A stretch of 64,000 nucleotides of DNA. Origin: Bacteroidota bacterium (lineage in GTDB: Bacteria; Bacteroidota; Bacteroidia; AKYH767-A; JAHEYN01). Both the position numbers and the translations under genes were made by a program. Shown here piece after piece: positions 1 to 10,091 of the stretch. The stretch is taken from NCBI GenBank assembly GCA_023251555.1, contig JAHEYN010000006.1:1-64000 (forward strand). Direction: 5' to 3'. The number at the start of each line of letters is the position of its first letter. Position 1 is the stretch's first letter. The notes below the pieces were generated by a model that searched no databases, was not told the origin of the DNA, and saw nothing but the letters and a program-made list of their open reading frames with translations.

Positions 1-2
1 AT

Positions 3-1589
3 GCAACCGGGTGTTCAGAATTTAAAGCTGCTGTAATTACCAATGCCAACGGGCCGCAGGTTGCCGTTAACTCTGTAACCGATGTAAGCTGCAAAGGCGG
101 GAATAATGGGGCGATAGATGTCAGTGTTTCCAATGGTACGCCTCCTTACACCTATTCATGGTCCAACGGCAGCGTGACTCAGGATCTTTACTATCTGTAT
201 GCAGGGCCTTATGAGTTAACTGTTACCGACGCCAGCGGCTGCCAGGGTGTGAAAAGTATTGATGTGAATGAACCGGCCAGCGCACTTGCACTCTCTGTTT
301 CAACCACAAAAGCATCCTGCGGACTTGCTGACGGCAGCGCAAGCGTTGCTGTTTCCGGAGGTACAGGCCCTTATTCCTACCAGTGGTCCAATAATGTTAC
401 AACTTCCGCAAATAACGGGATTGCCGCCGGGGTTTACAGCGTTACGGTAACCGATGCAAACGGATGTTCAGACTCTACTTATGCTACTGTCAGCAATAAC
501 GGCGGGCCTGTTGTAACCATCAACGCAGTTACTAACGGAGATTGCATCAATGGCATTGGCGGGGGCATTGACATCTCCGTCACGGGCGGAACTCCCTCAT
601 ACACTTACAGCTGGTCCAATGGATCCGTTTCTCAGAACCTTACGGGAATTATGACAAGCGGGATTTACAGTGTTACGGTAACCGACCAGGGAGGGTGTAT
701 CACTTCTGCCGCCGCTTCCATTAACATGGTGCCTCCCTCTGTCGTACCCATCTGTATCGTAACTGTGGATACCATCACAAACAGGAACCTGCTGGTATGG
801 GAAAAAACGGCCGGTCTGAAGATTGCTTCATATAATGTTTATAAGGAAAGCACCCAAAGCGGGGTATATTACAAAATCGGCTCCGTGCCCTTCAATGCAC
901 TCAGCGTTTTCTATGATTCGGTATCCAATCCCGACATAAGATCATGGAGATATAAGATCTCGGTTGTTGACTCCTGCGGTAATGAGTCGGCCCTCAGCGC
1001 CTCTCATAAAACGATGCACCTGACTATCAACCAGGGTATATCCAACAATATCAACCTGATTTGGGACAACTATGAAGGACTGGCCTTCGGCACTTATTAT
1101 GTATACAGGGATACTGTTCCGACTACTGTTACACAGATTGACTCCATCCCCAATAATATATTCACTTATACTGATAACCTGCCTGCGGCTTTCCAGAACA
1201 AGAGTCTCTACTATAAAATCGGTATTGTTTATCCTGCAGGGTGTAACCCAACCATGAAGGCACAGAGCTATAATTCTTCCAAGTCCAATACGGCTAACCA
1301 GATTCCCGGCTATCAGTCTGTTAACATGACTGACAGCCAAAGCAGTCTGAACCTGTATCCCAATCCTTCGTCCGGGACAGCGGCTTTTGAACTTGAAATG
1401 CCCGGCAAACAAAACGCGACAATCAGGATATATAATCTTGAAGGACAGCGGGTTTATTCAGAACGTCTGGGGTATGCTTCCTCTGTAAGAAGAACTCTTA
1501 ACCTCGGAATTTATGGCGAAGGTATTTATACGCTGCAGGTAATCACAGACCGCGGTGTTATCAATAGGAAAGTTGCCGTTGTAAAATAA
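3..1589 (+). CDS. SprB-repeat surface protein with T9SS type A sorting domain, 5' truncated by window edge
   Basis: The frame is open from base 3, so the true start lies upstream of the window and the GTG at 174 is only internal. At least three tandem SprB-type repeats of about 80 residues are visible. Each has a GT(P)PY(T/S)YxWSNG core followed by G.Y.VTVTDA.GC. After these comes a fibronectin-like stretch (about residues 245-430) and a C-terminal T9SS type A domain beginning NLYPNPSSG and ending in a basic RKVAVVK tail. SprB repeats are known from the mobile gliding adhesin of Flavobacterium and from many Bacteroidota adhesins. The protein is therefore expected on the cell surface or released through T9SS. 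A hairpin terminator follows directly. The exact adhesive role is inference. Confidence 0.85.
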   Translation, partial: ATGCSEFKAAVITNANGPQVAVNSVTDVSCKGGNNGAIDVSVSNGTPPYTYSWSNGSVTQDLYYLYAGPYELTVTDASGCQGVKSIDVNEPASALALSVSTTKASCGLADGSASVAVSGGTGPYSYQWSNNVTTSANNGIAAGVYSVTVTDANGCSDSTYATVSNNGGPVVTINAVTNGDCINGIGGGIDISVTGGTPSYTYSWSNGSVSQNLTGIMTSGIYSVTVTDQGGCITSAAASINMVPPSVVPICIVTVDTITNRNLLVWEKTAGLKIASYNVYKESTQSGVYYKIGSVPFNALSVFYDSVSNPDIRSWRYKISVVDSCGNESALSASHKTMHLTINQGISNNINLIWDNYEGLAFGTYYVYRDTVPTTVTQIDSIPNNIFTYTDNLPAAFQNKSLYYKIGIVYPAGCNPTMKAQSYNSSKSNTANQIPGYQSVNMTDSQSSLNLYPNPSSGTAAFELEMPGKQNATIRIYNLEGQRVYSERLGYASSVRRTLNLGIYGEGIYTLQVITDRGVINRKVAVVK

Positions 1590-1613
1590 CCCGGGGAGTA
1601 TTCCTTAACAATA

Positions 1614-1651
1614 TAGCCCGGCTCTGCTATTCGGCGAGCCGGGTTATTTTT
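1614..1651 (+). terminator. Rho-independent terminator after the SprB-repeat gene
   Basis: The ten-base arms AGCCCGGCTC (1615-1624) and GAGCCGGGTT (1636-1645) pair almost perfectly, with an 11-base loop, and are followed by TATTTTTT. It lies 25 bases after the stop codon and separates this gene from the sensor gene that starts at 1686. Confidence 0.85.
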
Positions 1652-1660
1652 TACCTTTGT
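1652..1660 (+). promoter_or_regulatory. Bacteroidota -7 promoter element for the propeller-SpoIIE gene
   Basis: TACCTTTGT is an exact match to the Bacteroidota -7 consensus TAnnTTTGY, 26 bases upstream of the ATG at 1686 and immediately after the preceding terminator. No clear TTTG -33 element is seen at the usual spacing. Confidence 0.6.
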
Positions 1661-1685
1661 CCCGCTACAATACACGCTGCCAATA

Positions 1686-4600
1686 ATGCAAGCTGCCGTC
1701 ATTAAGCATTTTACCCCCTTAATTTTCTGTTTTCTTTTTCTCCCTGCCTTCTCACAGGAAAACCAGGAGAAAGGGTATTTTGATGTCCGTAATTACAGCC
1801 CGAAAGAATACCACGCCAAAACGCAGAACTGGTCCATTGTTCAGGACAACAGAGGCGTCATGTATTTCGGGAACCAGGAAGGAGTACTGGAATATGACGG
1901 AGAAAACTGGCAACTGATCCGTGTTGAAGACAGGGTTGTGCGTTCCCTTGCGATAGATAACAAAGGAGTCATTTATGTGGGAGCGAGCGGTGAGTTCGGG
2001 TACTTAAAACCGGATAAGCACGGGCAGATGCAATACCAGTCACTGCTGAAGTACTTAGATGCAAAGGATAAAGAATTTGTAGATGTATGGAAAATCCTCG
2101 TCACCGGTAAAAACGAAGTTTATTTCCAGGCATCCAATAAGATTTTCCGCTGGAACGGAAATACCCTTAAGGTGTGGAATGCAGACCGGTCTTTTCATCT
2201 TATGTTTTATGTAAAGGGCTCTCTTTATGTAAGACAAAGGGATATTGGAATGATGAAGATGATAAATGATCAGCTCGTGCTTTTACCCGGGGGAGATTTG
2301 TTTGCCGGAGAGTCCGTATATTTTATGATTCCCTACACGGACTCCAGAATCCTGCTTAACACCCGTTCGCACGGATTGTTCCTGATGACACCCGGGTCGT
2401 CCGATTTTTTCTCCAGCACAGGGAATAGTTCACAGTTCACGCGGGTGGTCCCGTTCAGTTCGGAAGCCAATAATTTTTTTGTTAACAGCCTCATTTATAA
2501 CGGCATCAGCCTCAATGATAACTCCTACTCCATAGGAACCCTGAATGCGGGAATAGCCGTAATTGACACTTCAGGAAAACTCCAGGCAGCCCTTGATAAA
2601 AACAGCGGTCTCCAGGATGCAACGGTATTTTACCAGTACCTGGACAACGAAAAGAACCTGTGGCTTGCCCTGAACAATGGCATTTCTAAAATTGGTATCA
2701 GCGACCCTATTACAAAATTTTCTGACAGGAGCGGGCTTGAAGGCACTATCCAGGCTATTGCAAAATATAAAGGAATACTTTTTGTCGCTACCAATCTCGG
2801 AGTGTTTTTCCTCGAAAAAAAATCTGCAGAAAAATCTATAACACAATCCTCAATAGATCACGGGGGATTCAGCAGGGTTAAAGAGCTTAACTCGGAGTGC
2901 TGGGATCTGCTGCCTTTTAAAAACGGGGAAAAAGATGTACTGCTTGTAACCACTAATGACGGTGTTCTTGAAATAGACGGGGACAAGGTTACACAAGTGT
3001 GTAAAGGAAATGCAACCGTTTTTTACAGGTCGGTATACGACTCCCTTCGTGTTTATATCGGCCTCGCAGACGGACTCTGTTCCATATACAGGGAAAAAGA
3101 CGGATGGCGTTATGAAGGCCGGGCGGATGGGATAAACGAAGATATCCGCAGCATCGCTGAAGAAAAAGACGGCAACCTGTGGCTGGGAACCAATAACGCA
3201 GGAGTCTTCAGGGTTACAATTGTCCTGAACAATCACCGGATAGACGACCTGCAGGCAACCACCTATGGAAAAGCAGAAGGACTGCCTGACTCTGCCATGA
3301 TGGTTCAGCAGGTAAATGGCTCCACCATTTTTGCAACGGGAAAAGGACTCTACCGCTTTGTACCGGGCGCGCAAGGGAGAAAAATCTTCCTTCCTGACAC
3401 CAGCTTCGGGTCTTCCTTTGCAGATACCTCAAGACACATTCACCGCATCATCCAGGACAAAAACGGCAAAATATGGATGGTAACGATTTCCAACGACCTG
3501 AAAAATCCCCAAATCGAAATAGGCTATACACATCTTGCCGGCAACGGGAAGTATGAGTGGGTTGCAACCCCCTTTATCAGTATAGCCAGAGAAGTAGTGC
3601 ATGCCATATTCCCCGATAGCGGGGGTATTGCATGGCTGGGAGGTCCTGACGGACTGTTCCGCTACGACAGCCGGGTCGGTAAAAGTTATGTGCAGGAATT
3701 CAATACCCTGATTCGGAAAGTCGTTGCGGGAAGGGATTCCGTGATATTCTCAGGCGCTTACTTTGATGAGAATAACGTGGCCTCGTTATCCCAGCCCGAA
3801 CAAATGAAAATGTTCCTTCCCTATTCCAATAATTCTCTCGCTTTTCTTTTTGCAGCTCCCTGTTTTGATGATGAATCCAGTACCCGGTATAGCTATAAAC
3901 TCGACGGCTTTGACAAAGACTGGAGCCAGTGGAGAAAAGAATCCAAAGCGGTTTATACGAACCTTCCCGAAGGACAATACTTCTTCAGGGTAAAAGCAAA
4001 AAACATCTATGGGCATGAAAGCACCGAGGCTGTATATGAGTTTACGCTTCTTTCGCCCTGGTACCGGACAATATGGGCTTATGTCAGTTATGTTCTTCTG
4101 CTGATTGGGGTCGTATACGGAGCAATCACGTTCTCTACCCGCGGACTGAAAGCTATTATTAAAGAGCACACGGCCGAGATAGTAAAGCAGCGCGATGAAA
4201 TCGGGCTGAAAAACAAAGATATCACCGACAGTATCAATTATGCCAAAAGAATACAGGAAGCTATACTCCCTGCCAGGGAGTATTTCAATACGCTGCTGCC
4301 GCAGGGATTTATTTTGTTTAAACCCAAAGATATTGTCAGCGGGGATTTTTACTGGCTCACCGGGAAAAACAACCTTGCGCTTGTTGCCGCAGTTGACTGC
4401 ACAGGGCATGGTGTTCCGGGTGCCTTTATGTCCATGATAGGAAATGCGCTCCTCAACGAGATTGTAAATGAAAAAAGTATCACCGTCCCTTCGGAGATTC
4501 TCGAACATCTCCGGGAAGGCGTGATCAAAGCTCTCCGCCAGAGCGGCAAAGAGGGAGAATCAAAAGACGGAATGGATATTTCCCTGTGCACCGTTGATTT

Positions 4601-4982
4601 CGACGGGAAGGAATTGCAGTATGCAGGAGCTTATAACCCGCTCTGGATAGTCCGCGGGGAAAATGGAAGAACCCGGGAAATGATAGAAATAAAGGCAGAT
4701 AAATTCCCCATCGGGATAAGTGACAATAATAACTATTTTACAAATCATCGTATCCCTCTTCAGAAAGGAGATTCGGTCTATCTCTCCTCTGACGGGTTTG
4801 CCGATCAGTTCGGGGGAAAAGAAGGCAAAAAGTTTATGCGGAAAAACTTAAAGACTCTTTTTATGGAGATGGCATCACTTCCAATGCAGGAACAGGAAAA
4901 GACATTGTTAAAAAAGTTTGATGAGTGGAAAGGGCACTATTCCCAGGTAGATGACGTTCTCGTAATCGGATTCAGAATTTAA
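1686..4982 (+). CDS. Two-component-regulator-like beta-propeller sensor with SpoIIE (PP2C) phosphatase output
   Basis: The protein has 1098 residues. A signal peptide (residues 1-23, ending AFSQ) is followed by a long periplasmic propeller region with repeats such as LWLGTNNAGVF. A Y_Y_Y domain follows (about 725-785), then one transmembrane helix (about 797-820, WAYVSYVLLLIGVVYG), a coiled-coil linker and a cytoplasmic SpoIIE phosphatase domain (about 880-1098). The phosphatase keeps metal-binding motifs GDFYW, AVDCTGHGVPGAFMS and SSDGFADQFGG. In this family periplasmic sensing is passed to a serine/threonine phosphatase that usually acts on anti-sigma antagonists or similar targets. No histidine kinase domain is present. 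The partner and ligand cannot be told from the window. It has its own promoter and terminator-insulated start, and the M16 peptidase gene follows 47 bases later on the same strand. Confidence 0.88.
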   Translation: MQAAVIKHFTPLIFCFLFLPAFSQENQEKGYFDVRNYSPKEYHAKTQNWSIVQDNRGVMYFGNQEGVLEYDGENWQLIRVEDRVVRSLAIDNKGVIYVGASGEFGYLKPDKHGQMQYQSLLKYLDAKDKEFVDVWKILVTGKNEVYFQASNKIFRWNGNTLKVWNADRSFHLMFYVKGSLYVRQRDIGMMKMINDQLVLLPGGDLFAGESVYFMIPYTDSRILLNTRSHGLFLMTPGSSDFFSSTGNSSQFTRVVPFSSEANNFFVNSLIYNGISLNDNSYSIGTLNAGIAVIDTSGKLQAALDKNSGLQDATVFYQYLDNEKNLWLALNNGISKIGISDPITKFSDRSGLEGTIQAIAKYKGILFVATNLGVFFLEKKSAEKSITQSSIDHGGFSRVKELNSECWDLLPFKNGEKDVLLVTTNDGVLEIDGDKVTQVCKGNATVFYRSVYDSLRVYIGLADGLCSIYREKDGWRYEGRADGINEDIRSIAEEKDGNLWLGTNNAGVFRVTIVLNNHRIDDLQATTYGKAEGLPDSAMMVQQVNGSTIFATGKGLYRFVPGAQGRKIFLPDTSFGSSFADTSRHIHRIIQDKNGKIWMVTISNDLKNPQIEIGYTHLAGNGKYEWVATPFISIAREVVHAIFPDSGGIAWLGGPDGLFRYDSRVGKSYVQEFNTLIRKVVAGRDSVIFSGAYFDENNVASLSQPEQMKMFLPYSNNSLAFLFAAPCFDDESSTRYSYKLDGFDKDWSQWRKESKAVYTNLPEGQYFFRVKAKNIYGHESTEAVYEFTLLSPWYRTIWAYVSYVLLLIGVVYGAITFSTRGLKAIIKEHTAEIVKQRDEIGLKNKDITDSINYAKRIQEAILPAREYFNTLLPQGFILFKPKDIVSGDFYWLTGKNNLALVAAVDCTGHGVPGAFMSMIGNALLNEIVNEKSITVPSEILEHLREGVIKALRQSGKEGESKDGMDISLCTVDFDGKELQYAGAYNPLWIVRGENGRTREMIEIKADKFPIGISDNNNYFTNHRIPLQKGDSVYLSSDGFADQFGGKEGKKFMRKNLKTLFMEMASLPMQEQEKTLLKKFDEWKGHYSQVDDVLVIGFRI

Positions 4983-5029
4983 TCAGCGTTCATTTCAAAT
5001 AACAATCTCAATATTTTAAACTCCATCTT

Positions 5030-7834
5030 ATGAAAAAAATCTTCTTGTTTACAGGACTCCTGACCGGAATCGCATTCCTTTCGCACGCACAGGTAAAACT
5101 GCTTGAAAAAGTGGAACGCAGAGGCGGCGAATTGCTTATCCCATATGAAAAATACCAGCTCGCCAACGGCCTTACCATTCTCATTCACGAGGATCACTCA
5201 GATCCTATAATACACATTGATGTAACTTATCACGTCGGCTCCAGCCGCGAAGAGCTCGGCAAGTCAGGATTTGCACATTTTTTCGAACATATGATGTTCC
5301 AGGGTTCTGGGCATGTTGCCGACGAACAGCACTTCCGTATTGTGTCAGAAGCAGGAGGTTTGCTCAACGGGAACACTAACAAGGACAGGACGATCTATTA
5401 TGAGACCCTCCCCAGCAACCAGCTTGAAGTGGCGCTATGGCTTGAGTCGGACCGGATGGCTTTCTTTCTTGATTCTGTTACCTCCCCCAAATTCGAAGTG
5501 CAGCGGGCTACGGTAAAAAATGAACGCGGGCAGAGAACAGATAACCAACCCTATGGCCGTGTAAATGAGAAAGTATGCCAGGCTCTCTACCCTTATAACC
5601 ATCCCTATTCCTGGCCTACCATAGGATGGATGGAGGACCTCGACAAAGCCAATTTAGATGATTTGCGGCAGTTCTTCCTCCGCTTTTACGGACCTAATAA
5701 TGCGGTGCTCACCATTGCAGGAGATGTAAATCCTGCAGAAGCACTGAAGCTTGCCGAAAAATATTTCGGCAGCATCCCACGGGGACCGGAAGTGGGCATG
5801 CCGGAGAAAAAGCCTGTTACCATTGACAAAGACCGCTATATCTCTTACGAAGATAATATCCGGTTCCCCATGCTGGAAATGGTTTTTCCGACCGTTCCCG
5901 GGCATCATCCCGATGAGGCCGCCCTTGATGTGCTGGCAGATATCCTCGGGGGAAAGAAAAACTCCATCCTCTACAACAAGATAATCAAAACCCAGAAAGG
6001 CATCAGCACAAATGCCGAGCATCCTGCACAGGAACTTGCAGGAATGTTTACCTGTTCGGTAAGAACTTTTCCCGATAAATCGCTTGCGGAAATGGAACAG
6101 CTCATCAGGGAATCCCTCTCCGATTTTGAAAAACGGGGAGTCACAGAAGAAGACCTTGCAAGGTATAAAGCGGGATACGAAGCCAATCTCGTCAGTTCGC
6201 TTGCAAGCCTCAGCGGGAAGGTGGGAATGCTCGCCATCTACCAGACATATGCCGGTAATCCGAATTATATCACGGAGGATATTGCCCGTTATTCAAAAGT
6301 AACACAGCAGGATGTCATGAGGGTATATAACCAATACATAAAAAATAAACCGGCAGTGATCCTCAGCGTTTATCCCAAAGGTAAACCGGAGGCTGCCGCA
6401 AAACCGGATAATTACACCCCTGACAAAGGCCCGGCGCGGACTGCTTCCTCTGCCGCAACTCTTCCATACAACAGGACTGCGGATAACTTTGACCGCAGCA
6501 GGAAACCTGATGCAGGACCGAATCCGGTAGTGAAGGTTCCGGACTTCTGGACAGATTCTTTCCCTAACGGGCTGAGCATGATCGGGATGCAGCATTCTGA
6601 AATTCCCATGGTGCTCATACAGCTTTCCGTGGAAGCCGGGCACAGGAATGAAGCAAATGACACTTCCATGGCAGGGATCGCACAGATGATGGCCAGTCTG
6701 TGGAACGAAGCGCTGCCTGCCGATGAACTCGAAAAACTCGGCAGCAGCATTTCCGTTGCATCCAGCGAACAATACATTGCGGTTACAATTTCATCACTCC
6801 TGAAAAATCTGCAGCCTACCCTCGAACTGGCAAAAAAATGTATACTGAAACCTGCGTTCAGTGAAAAAGAATTTGACAGGATTAAGAAGCAGCAATCCGA
6901 ACGCATCGCCAACCAATCCACCCAGCCGGTTGTGATTGCCGATAATGTTTTCAGGAAGTTGCTTTACGGGAATAAACATATCTATTCCATTCCAGCCATA
7001 GGGACTAAGGGAACCGTTCATAACATCTCATTCGAGGATGTGGTATCCTATTACCACAGGAATATCTCCCCGGGCACTTCTAAACTTATCATTGTGGGCG
7101 ATGTCAGCCACGATCAAATAATTCCCGCTCTTAAATTTTTACGCAAGTGGAAACCTGTTCCTGTCAGCATCCCGCCACTTCCGGGCACCCCTGCTATAGA
7201 CTCTGCAAGAATTTACCTTGTTGACAAAGAAAACGCCCCCCAGTCTGAGATACGGGTGGGCTATATGGCAATGCCTTATGACGATGCAGGAGATTATTAC
7301 AAAGCTACCCTGATGAACTACTCCCTCGGCGGAGCATTTAACAGCAGGATTAATCTTAATCTCCGTGAAAACAAAGGCTACACCTACGGCGCACATTCTG
7401 CTTTCTATGGAGACAAAAATGCTGCTCCCTTTATCGTATCCGCAGGAGTGAGAGCCAATGCCACAGACAGCTCCGTAACAGAAATCATGAAGGAGATTAT
7501 TAACTTCCGGGAAAAGGGAATCACCCCCGAGGAACTTGGCTTTACAAAAAAGTCTATCGGGCAGGCAGATGCCCTGAAGTACGAAACCCCTGCACAGAAA
7601 GCGGGTTTCCTCAGGAGAATAATCCTGTATCACCTCACAAAAGATTTTGTTGACCGCCAGCAGAATGTACTGCAAAATATTACCAGGGAAGAAATTGACG
7701 TTGTCGCGAAAAAGAATCTCCCCTACGAGAAAATGGCAATTGTGGTGGTGGGAGATAAAAAGCGGATAAAAAACGGGTTGCTGCAAACAGGTTATCCCCT
7801 GATAGAATTGGATATGAACGGGAATGTGAAGTAA
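5030..7834 (+). CDS. M16 family zinc metallopeptidase, two-domain (pitrilysin/PqqL-like), exported
   Basis: The protein has 934 residues. A signal peptide (MKKIFLFTGLLTGIAFLSHAQ) precedes the first M16 domain, which carries the inverted zinc motif HFFEH (His83, Glu86, His87). The downstream glutamate lies in the VKNERGQR segment. A second M16-like half (about 510-930) keeps the fold signatures, including the ENKGYTYGAHS-type substrate-pocket motif, but has no HxxEH, as in other two-half bacterial M16 proteins where the C-terminal half closes the chamber. It is expected in the periplasm, degrading peptides or small proteins. It follows the SpoIIE sensor by 47 bases with no visible terminator, so co-transcription is likely. 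The substrate is unknown. Confidence 0.93.
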   Translation: MKKIFLFTGLLTGIAFLSHAQVKLLEKVERRGGELLIPYEKYQLANGLTILIHEDHSDPIIHIDVTYHVGSSREELGKSGFAHFFEHMMFQGSGHVADEQHFRIVSEAGGLLNGNTNKDRTIYYETLPSNQLEVALWLESDRMAFFLDSVTSPKFEVQRATVKNERGQRTDNQPYGRVNEKVCQALYPYNHPYSWPTIGWMEDLDKANLDDLRQFFLRFYGPNNAVLTIAGDVNPAEALKLAEKYFGSIPRGPEVGMPEKKPVTIDKDRYISYEDNIRFPMLEMVFPTVPGHHPDEAALDVLADILGGKKNSILYNKIIKTQKGISTNAEHPAQELAGMFTCSVRTFPDKSLAEMEQLIRESLSDFEKRGVTEEDLARYKAGYEANLVSSLASLSGKVGMLAIYQTYAGNPNYITEDIARYSKVTQQDVMRVYNQYIKNKPAVILSVYPKGKPEAAAKPDNYTPDKGPARTASSAATLPYNRTADNFDRSRKPDAGPNPVVKVPDFWTDSFPNGLSMIGMQHSEIPMVLIQLSVEAGHRNEANDTSMAGIAQMMASLWNEALPADELEKLGSSISVASSEQYIAVTISSLLKNLQPTLELAKKCILKPAFSEKEFDRIKKQQSERIANQSTQPVVIADNVFRKLLYGNKHIYSIPAIGTKGTVHNISFEDVVSYYHRNISPGTSKLIIVGDVSHDQIIPALKFLRKWKPVPVSIPPLPGTPAIDSARIYLVDKENAPQSEIRVGYMAMPYDDAGDYYKATLMNYSLGGAFNSRINLNLRENKGYTYGAHSAFYGDKNAAPFIVSAGVRANATDSSVTEIMKEIINFREKGITPEELGFTKKSIGQADALKYETPAQKAGFLRRIILYHLTKDFVDRQQNVLQNITREEIDVVAKKNLPYEKMAIVVVGDKKRIKNGLLQTGYPLIELDMNGNVK

Positions 7835-7903
7835 AAGACACAAAGATCCCTTCACCTGATGACTCAAAAGGGCATGAGTCCGACTTCTTACCGGTTCAGG
7901 CAA

Positions 7904-10081
7904 ATGACTGACACATACAGGCTTCCGGCAGCATTTTCGCTACTCTCTATCACATTTCTCTTGTCCGTATTTCCTGATCCTGTTTTTTCTCAATGTGCCA
8001 ACGGAGGTATTCCTTCCGGCAGCGAACTTGTTGCCAATGGTAATTTCAGCGTGGGGGATAGTGGCTTCAGCAGCAGCTATACCTATTGCAATACCGCCAA
8101 CTGTCTTTTCCCGGAAAGTTATTATACCGTGGCAACGACACCATCTTTTTATCATCCTTCCTTTACCGGCGCTGACCATACCACAGGTTCCGGGAACTTC
8201 ATGATAATTAACGGGGCCAGCACTGCAGGCGTTTCGGTATGGTGCGAAACTTTTAGTGTTACGCCCGGGACCGATTATCTTTTTTCAACATGGGTATGTA
8301 CGCTCAAATCCGCGAACACTGCCAAACTCCAGTTTTCTATCAATGGTGTTCCCCTTGGCAATATTTTCAATGCACCCATCCTTACCAACTGGTGGCTGCA
8401 GTTTTTTTCTACATGGAATTCCGGGACGGATACTGTTGCCACCATCTGCATTGTGAATCAGAACACGGTAACCAACGGGAATGACTTCGGGCTGGATGAC
8501 ATTTCCTTTCAGCCCTGCACCTGCGCTGCCAATGCAGGTCCGGATATGTCTGTATGCTTGGGGAACAGCGTCACGCTTACAGCCACAGGAGGGGGAAGTT
8601 ATTTATGGAACACCACAGCCGCCGCATCTTCTATTACGGTTTCCCCGGCACTCACTTCTGTTTACACGGTTACCGTAACTGCAGGCAGCACTAACGGCTG
8701 CACCGCTTCTGACTCAGTGAAAGTTACCGTGTTGTCCCTCCCTCCCGCCGCCGCGGGACCTGACACACAACTGTGTGCGGGCGACAGCACGCTGCTTACT
8801 GCATCAGGCGGAACAAGTTACCTGTGGAACACATCTGCAGCTACATCTTCCATTATGGTAGCTCCCCCCTCATCTGCTGTCTACTGGGTTTCTGTATCCG
8901 ACGGAACATGTGCTGCCGTTGACTCTGTAAGTGTTACTGTGCTGCCGCTCCCGCCGGTAAGCGCTGGTCCGGATACCTCTTTCTGCATGGGCGACAGCAT
9001 TACGCTCACAGCTACCGGTGCTTCCGCGTATTTATGGAACACTTCGGAAACAACACTATCTGTCAAGGTAGCCCCTTCTCTGCCTGCCATGTATTATGTC
9101 ACCGGTACGGATGGGAACTGCTTTGCCACAGACACTGTGGTTGTAACCCCGCTTGCACGCCCTCTTATCAGTGCCGGCAGCGACACTGCTATCTGCCCCG
9201 GCGACAGCCTTGTCCTTACAGCTTCCGGAGGCACGGCATATCTCTGGAACACAATGCAGGCAACAGCATCTGTCACAGTTGCGCCTTCTTCCCCGTCAGC
9301 TTACTATGTTACCGGAACAGATGGCAAATGCTTCGCCTCAGACACGGTTTTTGTTATGCTGAGAACCCCGCCTGCCGTTACAGCCGGCAGCGATACCCTG
9401 ATATGTTCAGGAAACAGTGTGGTGCTGAAAGCCTCGGGTGGAATAACATATATATGGAGTACTTCCGGAACAGCGGACTCTATCCTGGTAACTCCTGCAT
9501 CAACCGCCGTTTATACAGTAACCGGCACCGATGGAGTATGTTATGCATCGGATTCAGTCATGATTACAGTGGACCAGGTAACTGCTGATGCAGGGCCTGA
9601 TGTGCATATCAGCAGGGGGCAATCCATAACCCTGGGAACAGGAAATTCTTATTCCTGCTCCTGGAACCCCTCTTCCGGATTGAGTTGCGATTCCTGCTGT
9701 CCTGTTTCTGCAAGGCCGGATACTACTACTGTTTATGTTCTTACCGTAACGGACTCAGCAGGGTGCTCTTCTTCGGATACGGTAACGGTTTACGTGGATG
9801 AAACCTGCGGAACATTATATATCCCCAATGCATTTTCTCCCAATGATGACGGACAAAACGACCGGCTGTTTGTGAGGGGAAATTGTATCACGGAAATTCT
9901 GTTTGAAGTATATGACCGCTGGGGAGAAAAAGTCTTTGAGACGCATGATGTATCGAAGGGCTGGGACGGGCGATGGAATGGAAACCCCATGAATGAACAG
10001 GTGCTGGCTTTCTGTCTTAAGGCTCTGTTCAGCGACGGAAGCAGCATTGTAAAAAAGGGTACCGTCTCTCTCCTGCGTTAA
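7904..10081 (+). CDS. Large T9SS type B cargo: carbohydrate-binding-like N-domain, six Ig-like/PKD-like repeats, CHU_C C-terminal domain
   Basis: I chose the ATG at 7904 because it gives MTDTYRLPAAFSLL and a good signal peptide ending VFSQ. An ATG at 7859 would add 15 residues in front of it. After the signal comes a galactose-binding-like domain (about 30-200). Six repeats of about 75-80 residues follow, each beginning AG(P/S)D and containing LTASGG.(S/T)YLWNT and Y.VT.TDG.C. The C-terminal CHU_C / gliding-motility-associated domain (about 635-725) has YIPNAFSPNDDGQND and VYDRWGEKVF. Such domains direct type IX secretion and surface attachment (type B). The gene ends ten bases before the convergent helical-family gene. 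The target of the binding domain is unknown. Confidence 0.88.
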   Translation: MTDTYRLPAAFSLLSITFLLSVFPDPVFSQCANGGIPSGSELVANGNFSVGDSGFSSSYTYCNTANCLFPESYYTVATTPSFYHPSFTGADHTTGSGNFMIINGASTAGVSVWCETFSVTPGTDYLFSTWVCTLKSANTAKLQFSINGVPLGNIFNAPILTNWWLQFFSTWNSGTDTVATICIVNQNTVTNGNDFGLDDISFQPCTCAANAGPDMSVCLGNSVTLTATGGGSYLWNTTAAASSITVSPALTSVYTVTVTAGSTNGCTASDSVKVTVLSLPPAAAGPDTQLCAGDSTLLTASGGTSYLWNTSAATSSIMVAPPSSAVYWVSVSDGTCAAVDSVSVTVLPLPPVSAGPDTSFCMGDSITLTATGASAYLWNTSETTLSVKVAPSLPAMYYVTGTDGNCFATDTVVVTPLARPLISAGSDTAICPGDSLVLTASGGTAYLWNTMQATASVTVAPSSPSAYYVTGTDGKCFASDTVFVMLRTPPAVTAGSDTLICSGNSVVLKASGGITYIWSTSGTADSILVTPASTAVYTVTGTDGVCYASDSVMITVDQVTADAGPDVHISRGQSITLGTGNSYSCSWNPSSGLSCDSCCPVSARPDTTTVYVLTVTDSAGCSSSDTVTVYVDETCGTLYIPNAFSPNDDGQNDRLFVRGNCITEILFEVYDRWGEKVFETHDVSKGWDGRWNGNPMNEQVLAFCLKALFSDGSSIVKKGTVSLLR

Positions 10082-10091
10082 CCTTCCGGGC

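Noticed and set aside
3786-4508. Minus-strand open frame opposite the SpoIIE region
   Set aside because: Antisense to conserved phosphatase motifs; no start context.
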